This document shows positions 25,933 to 34,867 of a stretch of DNA of 64,000 nt, one piece after another. The position numbers and the translations under genes are program-made. This DNA comes from Bradyrhizobium tropiciagri. Lineage in GTDB: Bacteria; Pseudomonadota; Alphaproteobacteria; Rhizobiales; Xanthobacteraceae. Each line of letters starts with the position of its first letter. The stretch's first letter is position 1. The notes under the pieces were generated by a model. That model saw only the letters and a list, made by a program, of their open reading frames with translations, had not been told where the DNA came from and made no database searches. The DNA lies in NCBI RefSeq assembly GCF_018130545.1, contig NZ_JAFCKF010000009.1:310001-374000 (forward strand), written 5' to 3'.

Positions 25933-26475
25933 ATGAACCAGCCCGCATCCGCCTATTTCCTCGAAGAGCGTCACGATCCGAACGAGACGCACACGCTGTC
26001 CGTCCTGGTGCAGAACGAGCCCGGCGTGCTTGCGCGCGTGATCGGGCTGTTCTCCGGCCGCGGCTACAACATCGAAAGTCTCACCGTCTCGGAGACCGAG
26101 AGCCAGAAACATCTCTCGCGGATCACCATCGTCACCACGGGCACGCCGATGGTGATCCAGCAGATCAAGCATCAGCTCGACCGCATGATCCCGGTCTACC
26201 GCGTCGTCGACATGACGCTGACCGGCAGCTCGATCGAGCGCGAGCTTGCGATGGTCAAGGTCAAGGGTGGTGGCGATCACCGCGTCGAGGCGCTGCGGCT
26301 GGCGGATGCGTTCCGTGCCCGGGTGATCGATGCCACGACCGAGAGCTTTGTCTTCGAGATCACGGGCAATTCGTCCAAGATCAGTCAATTCATCGACCTG
26401 ATGCGCCCGCTGGGCCTGGTCGAGGTGTCACGAACCGGGGTGGCCGCGATCACGCGTGGGCCGGAAGGGATGTGA
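25933..26475 (+). CDS. ilvH: Acetolactate synthase, small regulatory subunit
   Basis: A 180-residue protein with an N-terminal ACT domain (HTLSVLVQNEPGVLARVIGLF, then SGRGYNIESLTVSETE) that binds valine for feedback inhibition, and a C-terminal ALS_ss_C domain containing RELAMVKV and the helix that activates the large subunit. Length is typical of alphaproteobacterial IlvH. It ends 3 bases before the methyltransferase ATG, so it is in the same transcript. Confidence 0.95.
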   Translation: MNQPASAYFLEERHDPNETHTLSVLVQNEPGVLARVIGLFSGRGYNIESLTVSETESQKHLSRITIVTTGTPMVIQQIKHQLDRMIPVYRVVDMTLTGSSIERELAMVKVKGGGDHRVEALRLADAFRARVIDATTESFVFEITGNSSKISQFIDLMRPLGLVEVSRTGVAAITRGPEGM

Positions 26476-26478
26476 GTC

Positions 26479-27174
26479 ATGTTGGCGCGCGACTGGTACT
26501 ACACGCAACGGCGGCAGGTCGGTCTCGATACCGCAGTTGCCTCGATCTATGACGTCAGCGAGGACAGCGATGTCCGTGCCCGCCAGGCGCTGACCATGCT
26601 CGGCGTCAAGCCGGGCTGGCGGATCGCCGATATCGGCTGCGGCAACGGCGTGTTGGCGACCGAGGCGGCGCTGATGGGTGCCGAAGTCGACGCCATCGAT
26701 ATCTCGCCGGCGATGATCGGGCTCGCCGAAATCTATGCGCGCGACCGCAAGGCCAAGATCCGGACCCAGCCCGCCGGGCTGTTGTCCTTTGCCTATCAGC
26801 CGAACTCCTACGATCTGATCGTCAGCGAGTTCACGCTGCATCATCTGCCCGACTTCTGGAAGGCCGTGGCGCTGTCGCGGATCTTCAACGCGCTGAAGCC
26901 CGGCGCGAACTTCTATCTGCGCGACATGGTGTTCGTCAGCATGCCCGACGGCGTCGATCGCGATGTCGAGGGCTGGGCCGATTTCTCGATCAAGAATCAC
27001 GATTTCGAGCGCGAGAGCGTGATGACGCATATGCGCGACGAATACTCGACCTTCGGCTGGGTGATGGAGCGCATGCTGACCGAGACCGGCTTCACGCTGG
27101 TCGCCGCCGATTATCACGCGCCGCTGCACGGCACCTATCTGCTGCGCAAGCCGAAGCCGGACGAGCAAATCTAG
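26479..27174 (+). CDS. Class I SAM-dependent methyltransferase
   Basis: A 231-residue protein with the seven-strand methyltransferase fold: motif I IADIGCGNGVLATEAAL (about residues 51-67), the acidic strand end AIDISP and motif IV DLIVSEFTLHHLPDFWK. A short N-terminal helix (MLARDWYYTQRR) precedes it. The substrate is unknown. It sits directly after ilvH, yet nothing in it points to amino-acid synthesis, so the linkage may be only transcriptional. Confidence 0.85.
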   Translation: MLARDWYYTQRRQVGLDTAVASIYDVSEDSDVRARQALTMLGVKPGWRIADIGCGNGVLATEAALMGAEVDAIDISPAMIGLAEIYARDRKAKIRTQPAGLLSFAYQPNSYDLIVSEFTLHHLPDFWKAVALSRIFNALKPGANFYLRDMVFVSMPDGVDRDVEGWADFSIKNHDFERESVMTHMRDEYSTFGWVMERMLTETGFTLVAADYHAPLHGTYLLRKPKPDEQI

Positions 27175-27209
27175 ATCCCGACCGAAACGGAAGCAAAAGA
27201 AGAACAACA

Positions 27210-28085
27210 ATGAAGCCGGCCGATGTTGGCATCGCCGTCATGGTCGCGGTGATCTGGGGGCTTGCGTTCGTCGCAAGCCGGATCGCGCTCAATGAGTTCT
27301 CGCCGGAACTCATGACGACGCTGCGCTTTGGCATCGCCGCGCTGCCGTGCCTGTTCCTGCGCAAGCCTGACGTTTCGTGGCCGCTGCTGATCGGGATCAG
27401 CTCCACGCTGTTCCTCGGCCAGTTTCTCGCGCAGGCTTTTGCGATCGCGCACGGCGTCCCGGTCGGGCTTTCGAGCGTGATCGTGCAGAGCCAGGCGCTG
27501 TTCACCATCGGCTTCGCCGCGATCGTCTTCGGCGAGATCCCGACACGGACCCAAGCGATCGGGATCGCGATCTCAGCACTCGGACTGCTGATGATCTGCG
27601 GCACGGTCGGCTACGACTTCAGCGTCGCGGCGTTTGCGATCATCATGATCTGTCCGATCAGCTTTGCGATCGGCAATCTCTTGCTGCGGCAGGCGCAGGG
27701 CGCGCCGATGTTCGACCTGTTCGCCTGGCTCTGCCTGTCCGCCGCGGTGCCGCTCGCGGTGCTGACCCTGATCGGCAACGGGCCGCAGCCGACCTGGCAG
27801 GCGCTGAGCCACATGTCGCTGACGGGGCTCGTCTGCGTGCTCTGTCTCGGCGGCATATCGACCAGCATCGCCTATTGGCTGTGGGGCCGGCTACTGCGGG
27901 ATTATCCGGCGGCACAGGTAGTGCCGTTCGCGCTATTGGTGCCGTTCGTCGGCTCCGCCGCGTCCAGCATCGTGTTCGGTGAGACCTTCGGGCCGCTGCG
28001 GCTGGCCGGCATGGTCACGGTGATTGCCGGCATTGCCGTCATGCTGCTGTCGAAGCGGCCCAAAGCGCTGCCGAAAGTCGCGTGA
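27210..28085 (+). CDS. EamA/DMT family transporter
   Basis: A 291-residue inner-membrane protein with ten predicted helices arranged as two EamA repeats (starting near residues 6 and 150), beginning KPADVGIAVMVAVIWGLAFVASRIA-like sequence typical of drug/metabolite transporters such as the RhtA type. It ends 7 bases before the LysE-type gene. Two exporter families side by side within a branched-chain amino acid region suggest amino-acid overflow export. This is inferred from context. Confidence 0.87.
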   Translation: MKPADVGIAVMVAVIWGLAFVASRIALNEFSPELMTTLRFGIAALPCLFLRKPDVSWPLLIGISSTLFLGQFLAQAFAIAHGVPVGLSSVIVQSQALFTIGFAAIVFGEIPTRTQAIGIAISALGLLMICGTVGYDFSVAAFAIIMICPISFAIGNLLLRQAQGAPMFDLFAWLCLSAAVPLAVLTLIGNGPQPTWQALSHMSLTGLVCVLCLGGISTSIAYWLWGRLLRDYPAAQVVPFALLVPFVGSAASSIVFGETFGPLRLAGMVTVIAGIAVMLLSKRPKALPKVA

Positions 28086-28092
28086 GGGCATC

Positions 28093-28701
28093 ATGTCGAA
28101 TTCGCTGCTGTTCGCCTTTGTCGTGTTCGCCGTCGTGATGTTCTTCACGCCGGGCCCCAACAACATCATGCTGCTGTCGTCGGGGCTGACCTACGGCTTC
28201 CGTCGCACGGTGCCGCACATCGTCGGAATCACGGTGGGCTTCGCCTTCATGGTCGGCGCGGTCGGTGTTGGGCTCGGGGCCGTCTTCATCGCCTATCCGG
28301 TGCTGCAGACGATCCTCAAATATGGCGGCGTCGCCTACCTGGTCTATCTCGCCGCCGTCATCGCCATGGCCGAGCCGCCCTCGGCGGACAGCGATGACAA
28401 GTCCGGCCGCGGCCCGATGACCTTCTGGGGCGCAGCCATGTTCCAGTGGATCAATGCCAAGGGCTGGGTGATGGTGATCGGCACCATCACCGCCTATGCG
28501 GCGATTGCCGCCTTCCCCTGGAACATCGCGATCCAGGTCGGCCTGAGCCTGATCCTGGGGACGGGCTCCTGCATCGCCTGGGCCCTGTTCGGCACCGCCC
28601 TGCGGCCGGTCCTGACCTCGCCCCGGGTGATCCGTGCCTTCAACGTAGTCATGGCCATGCTGCTCTTGGCCTCGCTCTACCCGGTCTTCATGGACGCATG
28701 A
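28093..28701 (+). CDS. LysE/RhtB family amino-acid exporter
   Basis: A 202-residue membrane protein with about six helices. The start MSNSLLFAFVVFAVVMFFTP followed by GPNNIMLLSSGLTYGFRRT is the LysE/RhtB signature; FQWINAKGWVM is the second conserved block. The ATG at 28093 lies 7 bases after the EamA stop, and the longer frame from 28024 overlaps that gene. The family exports lysine, threonine, homoserine or leucine. The exact substrate cannot be read from the sequence. Confidence 0.88.
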   Translation: MSNSLLFAFVVFAVVMFFTPGPNNIMLLSSGLTYGFRRTVPHIVGITVGFAFMVGAVGVGLGAVFIAYPVLQTILKYGGVAYLVYLAAVIAMAEPPSADSDDKSGRGPMTFWGAAMFQWINAKGWVMVIGTITAYAAIAAFPWNIAIQVGLSLILGTGSCIAWALFGTALRPVLTSPRVIRAFNVVMAMLLLASLYPVFMDA

Positions 28702-28729
28702 TGCCGCACCGCGCCATGCGAGATGAGGG

Positions 28730-28746
28730 TTTCCCCTGAGGGGAAA
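28730..28746. promoter_or_regulatory. Short perfect palindrome upstream of ilvC
   Basis: TTTCCCC-TGA-GGGGAAA forms a 7-base inverted repeat 28 bases after the lysE-type stop and 105 bases before the ilvC ATG. There is no T-tract on the plus strand, so it is more likely an operator or mRNA hairpin than a terminator. Confidence 0.4.
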
Positions 28747-28809
28747 AATGCTCTAGACAACGCCGGAAATTCGCGGGCGTCCGGCGGTTCTGACCTTCCG
28801 AAAGCCTGA

Positions 28810-29871
<1,062 letters not shown>

Positions 29872-29878
29872 GGCTGAC

Positions 29879-29970
29879 GCGTAGGGTGGGCAAAGCGCAA
29901 GCGTGCCCACCTTCGCGAGCAGGCGTTTGATGGTGGGCACGGCGCAAGAGCGCCTTTGCCCACCCTACGC
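29879..29970. repeat. Intergenic palindromic repeat element downstream of ilvC
   Basis: The 92-base unit has perfect 17-base terminal inverted repeats (GCGTAGGGTGGGCAAAG) and an inner pair GTGCCCACC/GGTGGGCAC, so it can fold into one long branched hairpin. It lies 8 bases after the ilvC stop. I recognise the type as a dispersed, non-coding repeat common in Bradyrhizobium. Confidence 0.75.
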
Positions 29971-29986
29971 ACCTACACATCGAATC

Positions 29987-30017
29987 AAAAAGGGTGGGCG
30001 CGTTGCCCACCCTTTTT
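29987..30017. terminator. Bidirectional intrinsic terminator between ilvC and DUF2336 gene
   Basis: A perfect 13-base-pair stem AAAAAGGGTGGGC/GCCCACCCTTTTT with loop GCGTT and a T-tract on each strand. It serves ilvC from the left and the convergent DUF2336 gene from the right. Confidence 0.88.
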
Positions 30018-30041
30018 CTTTGTCACGCAAGGCAGCGGCCG

Positions 30042-31148
30042 CTAACCGGCCGCCATCGGCTGCTTCTCGATCCGGTTGTGCAACTGCCAGAACCGCACAG
30101 TGCGCTGCGCGGTCTCCAGTGACAGCCGCCGGTAATCGCGTTGCGCGATCTCCAGCGTCGCATGATCGATGGCATGCGGCAGCGGCCGCTTGCGCAGGAT
30201 GGTTTCGACCGTCGGCCAGTTGAGCCGCGCCGAGCGGCACGGGATCAGCAGCAGGTCGGAGCGCAGCCCGAGCATCAGGCGTTCGATCATCGCGATCGGC
30301 ATGTCGTTGAGCACTGCGAGCGCGACCGTGACCTCGTCGAACTTGCCTTGCTCGGCGAATTTGTAGACCGCCGCATCGTCGAGCTCGTTGAGCTGCTTCA
30401 TCAGCTTGACCAGCTCTTCGGCGATGCCGTAGTTGCGGCGCGGGGCGGCGGCCTCTTCCTGCGCGATGTCGTTCAGCACCTGGCCGATCTCCTCGCGCGC
30501 CCGGGGCGATGCGATCGCGAGCAGGCGGGCGCGCACGGTATCCTTGGCGCGCTGCAGGAGGTCGCGCAGCAGCTTGGCCGGAATGTCGATGCGCAGCCCG
30601 AGGATCTCGACCAGTTCGTCGTCGCCTTCGGCGCGCGCGACGATGCTGGAATAGCCGTTGTCGGAGAACTGCGCGCCGGCATTCTTGGCGAGGCGTCGGA
30701 TCACCTTGTCTTCGCCGCGATCGATGATCACGTCGGTGACCGAAGCGGGCAGGTTTTCCCGCGCCGAGATTGCGAACAGATGGTCCTGGCCCTTGCTGCT
30801 GGCGATCTCGCGCAGTGCGGCGTTTGAGAGGCGGCTGGAGTGGGTCAGGACCTCGCCCGCGACGCCGATGTCGTCGTCCCAGGCCAAGTGCTGAATCACC
30901 TCAAACGGCGCATAGTCGAGCGGCGCGAGCCGCTTGCTAAGCTCGACCCGCGCACGCGTCTCGACGCGCGCGACGAGCAGGCAGAGCACGTCGTCGAACA
31001 CCTTGACCTGTTCGTCGTTGAGGCGGTCGCCATCGTTCAGGAACAGGTCGGTGACCTGCCGCAGCGTCTGCACGCGCTTGGCCGACGTTCCGTCCCGGAC
31101 CGCATCCTCGAGTTCGGCAATAATCGATTGTGACGCCTGTTGCGCCAT
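30042..31148 (-). CDS. DUF2336 domain-containing protein
   Basis: A 368-residue helical, soluble protein without signal peptide or membrane helix. It starts MAQQASQSIIAELEDAV and contains repeated short helices such as VFDDVLCLLVARVETRARVELSKRL and a central block with LIVSR-like replacement ISARENLPASVTDVIIDRG, matching DUF2336, an alphaproteobacterial HEAT-like family of unknown role. It is convergent with ilvC. Upstream (31149-31335) I see only a short inverted repeat ACCTTA/TAAGGT near 31203-31223. Confidence 0.87.
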   Translation of the reverse strand: MAQQASQSIIAELEDAVRDGTSAKRVQTLRQVTDLFLNDGDRLNDEQVKVFDDVLCLLVARVETRARVELSKRLAPLDYAPFEVIQHLAWDDDIGVAGEVLTHSSRLSNAALREIASSKGQDHLFAISARENLPASVTDVIIDRGEDKVIRRLAKNAGAQFSDNGYSSIVARAEGDDELVEILGLRIDIPAKLLRDLLQRAKDTVRARLLAIASPRAREEIGQVLNDIAQEEAAAPRRNYGIAEELVKLMKQLNELDDAAVYKFAEQGKFDEVTVALAVLNDMPIAMIERLMLGLRSDLLLIPCRSARLNWPTVETILRKRPLPHAIDHATLEIAQRDYRRLSLETAQRTVRFWQLHNRIEKQPMAAG

Positions 31149-31335
31149 CGACGGGCAACCTTGTTTTGTTTGATAACAACAGCCTGCAAGATATCGATAG
31201 TGACCTTACACCTGCGTTAAGGTGGAACCCGGTGCAAATACGGGTCCATCGTCATCCTTAACGGGCCGCGACCGGATCCGATTCAATTCGCGCTTTCGAT
31301 GCAGCCGCCAAGGTACGCGCGTCTTAAGGGATTGT

Positions 31336-32355
31336 TTAGCACGATGCGCGCCGCGCGACGGCGAAGATGTCGATCGGCGCGGCGCGACCGCGCAATTGCG
31401 TCGCGCCGAGCGGCTCGATGGCAAAGTCCGGCTCCGACGGCAGCAGGCGAAGCAGCTCGCGCGATATCAGCAACGGCCGGCCAGCCTCCTTGCAATGCGC
31501 CTGCAGCCGCGCCGTGACGTTCACGGTGTCGCCGAAATAGGCGATCTGTCGTCGCGAGTCCCCGCATTCGGCAACCACCACCGGACCGGCATGCATTCCT
31601 GCCCGGAAGGCAGGCGCCACGCCGAACTCCTTGCGATAATAGTCGGCCCGCTTGGCGAGGCGATCCTCGATCGCGAATACGCAGTCGAGGTAGCGTCGTG
31701 TCGGTTCGCCCGTGCCGGCCGGCCAGGTCACGATCACCTCGTCGCCGACATAGGCGTGAACCTCGCCGCCATGCGCCACGATCGGCGCGTCGATGTCGGA
31801 GAAGAACCGCGTCAACAGCTCCTGCACGCGCAGCTCGCCCATCGCTTCCGCCAACGTCGTCGAGCCGACCAGGTCGAGAAACAGCAGCACGCGCTGCTCG
31901 CGCACCGGCTGGCGATAGCGTCCGAGCACGACATTGAGCAGCGTTCGCCCGCCGATCATTCGGACCAGCTCGTAGATTGCCGTGACCGGGATGGAGAGCA
32001 GCAGGCCGACGCCGATAATCTTCAGGAAGGTGTCGCGAACCCATTTCGTCTCGAGCCCGTGCCGGTACAGCACGACTTCCAGCACCACGGCGGCGATGGC
32101 GACGACGAGGGCCATGATCACGGAGCGCACGACCAGCTCGGCCATCAGTGGCAGACGCCGCAGCCAGCCGCCGTGCGCGGTCAGATAGAGATGCGTCGTC
32201 CAGACAATCAGCGCGATGGCCGCGCCGTCGACTGCGCTGAGCACATAGTGCTCAACCGACGCCTCGCTGCTGTCGTCAACGGCATAGTGAAACAGCCCGC
32301 CGACGAGCAGGCCGAATATCGCCAGGACAATCACAGGCGTCAGGGTGCGCCGCAT
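31336..32355 (-). CDS. Adenylate/guanylate cyclase, membrane-bound class III
   Basis: A 339-residue protein. Four hydrophobic helices occupy about residues 5-160, followed by a class III catalytic domain from about 165: VLLFLDLVGSTTLAEAMG with the first metal aspartate, GGEVHAYVGDEVIVTW with the second, and FGDTVNVTARLQAHCKE with the Asn/Arg transition-state region. It makes cAMP (or cGMP) at the inner membrane. I chose the ATG at 32355, preceded by GGAGGAG; an ATG at 32373 and a TTG at 32376 are alternatives. Confidence 0.9.
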   Translation of the reverse strand: MRRTLTPVIVLAIFGLLVGGLFHYAVDDSSEASVEHYVLSAVDGAAIALIVWTTHLYLTAHGGWLRRLPLMAELVVRSVIMALVVAIAAVVLEVVLYRHGLETKWVRDTFLKIIGVGLLLSIPVTAIYELVRMIGGRTLLNVVLGRYRQPVREQRVLLFLDLVGSTTLAEAMGELRVQELLTRFFSDIDAPIVAHGGEVHAYVGDEVIVTWPAGTGEPTRRYLDCVFAIEDRLAKRADYYRKEFGVAPAFRAGMHAGPVVVAECGDSRRQIAYFGDTVNVTARLQAHCKEAGRPLLISRELLRLLPSEPDFAIEPLGATQLRGRAAPIDIFAVARRASC

Positions 32356-32491
32356 AGGCTCCTCCACCTGCATCAAATATCCTGCGCAGATCGGGAAGGC
32401 CAGCCGCCGTCCGACAGGGTATGAACGGGATGTGCTGCGGCCGCACTAATGTATGGTCCGACTGCACGATCGATCGGAAAGGGATGGCGGC

Positions 32492-32890
32492 ATGACATCG
32501 GTTCTTACGACAGGCGTGTGGAGGCTCGGGCCTCTGGTTGCGGCCGTTTTCATCGCCGCCGCATCGATCGCGCATGCCGGCGATCAAGGTGATCCGGAGC
32601 AATCCTGCGACGGCAGCACCTACCAGATGGTCGAGTGCCTCAAGGCCAAGACCGCGCAGTGGGACAAGCGGATGAACGTCGCCTATCAGCAAGCGCTGAA
32701 GGATGCCGCCGGCGACAAGCAGCGCGAGCAACTCCGCACCGCGCAGCGGTTATGGATTCAGTACCGCGACGCCAACTGCCTGTATTACGACCTCGGCGAG
32801 GGCACCATCGCCCGGCTCGATGCCGGCGAATGCATGCGCAGCATGACGGAAGCTCGCGCCAAGGAACTGGGGAATCTCGGCCATCAGTGA
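32492..32890 (+). CDS. LprI-like (DUF1311) secreted protein
   Basis: A 132-residue protein with a signal peptide (MTSVLTTGVWRLGPLVAAVF... cleavage near AHA-GD) and a lysozyme-inhibitor-LprI-like domain: CDGSTYQMVECLKAKTAQWD, then LRTAQRLWIQYRDANCLYYD and GECMRSMTEARAKEL. The cysteines are arranged as in the family, which acts in the periplasm; some members inhibit lysozyme. The ATG at 32492 follows an AAAGGGA site. It is divergent from the cyclase gene. Confidence 0.85.
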   Translation: MTSVLTTGVWRLGPLVAAVFIAAASIAHAGDQGDPEQSCDGSTYQMVECLKAKTAQWDKRMNVAYQQALKDAAGDKQREQLRTAQRLWIQYRDANCLYYDLGEGTIARLDAGECMRSMTEARAKELGNLGHQ

Positions 32891-32918
32891 GCCATGTTCC
32901 GGAGTCAGGACCGAGGTC

Positions 32919-33152
32919 ATGACTGACGGAAAGAGCCAGCACGAATTGACCCAACTTGCCGAGGAGGCGCTGCGCGCCCAGCCCGGCTGCGAGACCGCGC
33001 GCGTGCCCGCGGTCGCCGCGCTGCCAGATGCGCAGATCGGCCGCAACTGGGAGATTCCGAATGTCGTGCTCGGCGACAGCCTGATCAGCGACGTCGATCG
33101 CGCGGTGCTGTCGGTGCATCGCCGGCTCGGCCGCAAGTTTCATTTGGTCTAG
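32919..33152 (+). CDS. Hypothetical protein, 77 residues
   Basis: A small hydrophilic protein starting MTDGKSQHELTQLAEEALRAQ and ending in VHRRLGRKFHLV. I recognise no domain. It has an ordinary amino-acid composition, a GAGGT ribosome site 3 bases before its ATG, and follows the LprI-like gene by 28 bases in the same direction. It may be expressed with that gene. It has no signal peptide or membrane helix. Confidence 0.55.
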   Translation: MTDGKSQHELTQLAEEALRAQPGCETARVPAVAALPDAQIGRNWEIPNVVLGDSLISDVDRAVLSVHRRLGRKFHLV

Positions 33153-33167
33153 CGGCGCGCCGTCGAT

Positions 33168-33273
33168 CTAGAGCCTTTCCCGTTCCGATGGAATCGGAAC
33201 GGGGCTCCAGACTTTTGTTTTGACGCGTTTTCTTCACGCGAACCGGTATCCACTTCGCTCGAAAACGCTCTAG
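33168..33273. repeat. Intergenic repeat with CTAGAGC ends
   Basis: The 106-base unit runs from CTAGAGC to GCTCTAG and holds an 11-base-pair hairpin CCCGTTCCGAT-GGA-ATCGGAACGGG (33179-33203) and the segment TTCACGCGAACCGGTATCCA. I recognise it as a dispersed rhizobial intergenic element. Its right end overlaps the TAG stop of the ferric-reductase-like gene. Confidence 0.75.
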
Positions 33274-33890
33274 CCCGCCTGCACCGGCTGCGGCGCGGGC
33301 CGTGCGCTCATGCTGATCATCCTGAGCGCGAACACGGCGGCGAGCGGCAGCAGGAACAGCGCATAAAGCGGCATCTCGGGAATCCGCTTGCCGAACGAGA
33401 CCATGAACTGCGCCAGCAGATAATAGCCGCCGACGAGATGCAGCCTGCGCCAGGCGTGCGGGCCGAGCAGCGCCGCGCTGGGCCGGAACGAGGTCGCGGT
33501 CATCGCGATGATGACGAGATAGCCGATGCCACCGAAGACGTAGGACACGACCGAGGTCGCGGCCGCGAAGCCGGCTGGATCGAGGGTCGCAAACGCGGCG
33601 ATTGTGATCGCATGGATGCCATGCGAGGCGGCGAACGTCAGGCCGAGATAGCGGCGGTTGCGGCGCTGCCACCGCGTCCAGGGGTTCGGCACGAGCCGCA
33701 CCAGCGCCGCCGCCGAGAAGGCGAGGCAGAACAACAGCAGCGAGGTACGTGCCGTGAAGCGGATCACCATCCGCACGCCCTCGACCTCGAAATGCTGCAT
33801 CCCCGCGATCCAGAGCGAAAGCCCGATCAGCGTCAGCGTGAGCAGGGCGAACAGCCGCCAGCCTTCGAACCAGGTATGACGCATCCACAT
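33270..33890 (-). CDS. Ferric reductase-like transmembrane protein
   Basis: A 206-residue membrane protein with about six helices of the ferric-reductase/cytochrome b type (related to MsrQ and YedZ). Histidines in helical segments, SHGIHAITIAAF and RRLHLVGGYYLLAQF, could bind heme. It has no flavin or NAD(P)H domain, so it would need a partner. The ATG at 33890 follows GGGAGG; the longer GTG start at 33917 would place coding sequence over an operator. It is divergent from a TetR gene and probably regulated by it. Confidence 0.78.
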   Translation of the reverse strand: MWMRHTWFEGWRLFALLTLTLIGLSLWIAGMQHFEVEGVRMVIRFTARTSLLLFCLAFSAAALVRLVPNPWTRWQRRNRRYLGLTFAASHGIHAITIAAFATLDPAGFAAATSVVSYVFGGIGYLVIIAMTATSFRPSAALLGPHAWRRLHLVGGYYLLAQFMVSFGKRIPEMPLYALFLLPLAAVFALRMISMSARPAPQPVQAG

Positions 33891-33908
33891 ATCCAGCCTC
33901 CCTCGAAA

Positions 33909-33967
33909 TGTAATCACCAGTTACATGTCGATCGCCGGTGCGGCAATCCGTGTAATCGGCGCTTACA
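33909..33967. promoter_or_regulatory. Twin TetR-type operators between divergent genes
   Basis: TGTAA-N7-TTACA occurs twice, at 33909-33925 (spacer TCACCAG) and 33951-33967 (spacer TCGGCGC). The centres are 42 bases apart, four helical turns, so two dimers would sit on the same DNA face. One copy is near each gene start. Confidence 0.75.
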
Positions 33968-33998
33968 TTCACAAGGGGGTGATGCTAGAGGATGCTCG

Positions 33999-34700
33999 AT
34001 GCGCCGCCCCGCCAAACCGCCCTCCGTCCGTCCGGCCAAGCCACGCCGCGCCGCGGCGCGCGCGCCGGCGGCCAGGCCCTATCATCACGGCGACCTCCGC
34101 CGGGTCCTGATCGATGCGGCGATGCAGCTGGTCGGCGAGGGCGGGCCCGAGGCGGTCAGCGTGCGCGAGGCCGCCCGACGTGCCGGGGTCTCGCCCGGCG
34201 CGCCGTTCCGGCATTTCCCGAGCCGGGATGCCCTGATGAACGCGGTGGCCGAGGAGGCGCAGCGCCGCTTCCGCGCCGAGATCGAGACCGCGCTGGTCGA
34301 TGCGCCGGCCGGCGATCCGCTCGGCCGTTTCCGCTGCCTCGGGATCGCCTATCTGCGCTGGACGATGCAGAACCCGACTCATTTTGAGATCATCTCCAGC
34401 CGCCGCTTCTTCGACCACGACCGCTCAGCCGGCGTCTCCAGCGACAATGCCGAGTTGATCGGCTTGACCGAGCGCACGCTGGCCGAGGCATTTTCAGCCG
34501 GTCAGCTCGTGGCACGCGACCTGAAGCAGGTCCAGATCGCCGGCCGCGCGCTGGTCTACGGCTTTGCGCGGATGCACATCGATGGGCATTTGCCGCGTTG
34601 GGGCGTCGGCGAAGCGGAGGTCGAGCGGATGGCCGCTGACATCGTCGACCTCTTCATCGCAGGCATTGCAAGGCCCGCGACGCCTGCGGCCAAGGTCTAG
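33999..34700 (+). CDS. TetR/AcrR family transcriptional regulator
   Basis: A 233-residue regulator with an Arg/Pro/Ala-rich N-terminal arm (about residues 1-28) before the helix-turn-helix: HHGDLRRVLIDAAMQLVGEG, then VSVREAARRAGVSPGAPFRHF. The C-terminal domain (TetR_C, WHG type) contains LRWTMQNPTHFEIISS. The ATG at 33999 has AGAGGA 8 bases upstream. Two TGTAA-N7-TTACA sites in the divergent promoter region are probably its operators, controlling itself and the membrane protein. Confidence 0.9.
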   Translation: MRRPAKPPSVRPAKPRRAAARAPAARPYHHGDLRRVLIDAAMQLVGEGGPEAVSVREAARRAGVSPGAPFRHFPSRDALMNAVAEEAQRRFRAEIETALVDAPAGDPLGRFRCLGIAYLRWTMQNPTHFEIISSRRFFDHDRSAGVSSDNAELIGLTERTLAEAFSAGQLVARDLKQVQIAGRALVYGFARMHIDGHLPRWGVGEAEVERMAADIVDLFIAGIARPATPAAKV

Positions 34701-34867
34701 CGGCGCACGGCTCGTCGCGGCATGTCAGCGCGGGCAAATTCATTGCACGTTCATGACGATTCAATTACGGTTTTATGACATGGTGCAGACACCGGCTGTG
34801 CCGTGTGCCTCCTGGCCGTTGCCAGTCCAGGCCGTGGCATTGCGCCGGGTAGTATTGCGTCCCGCCC

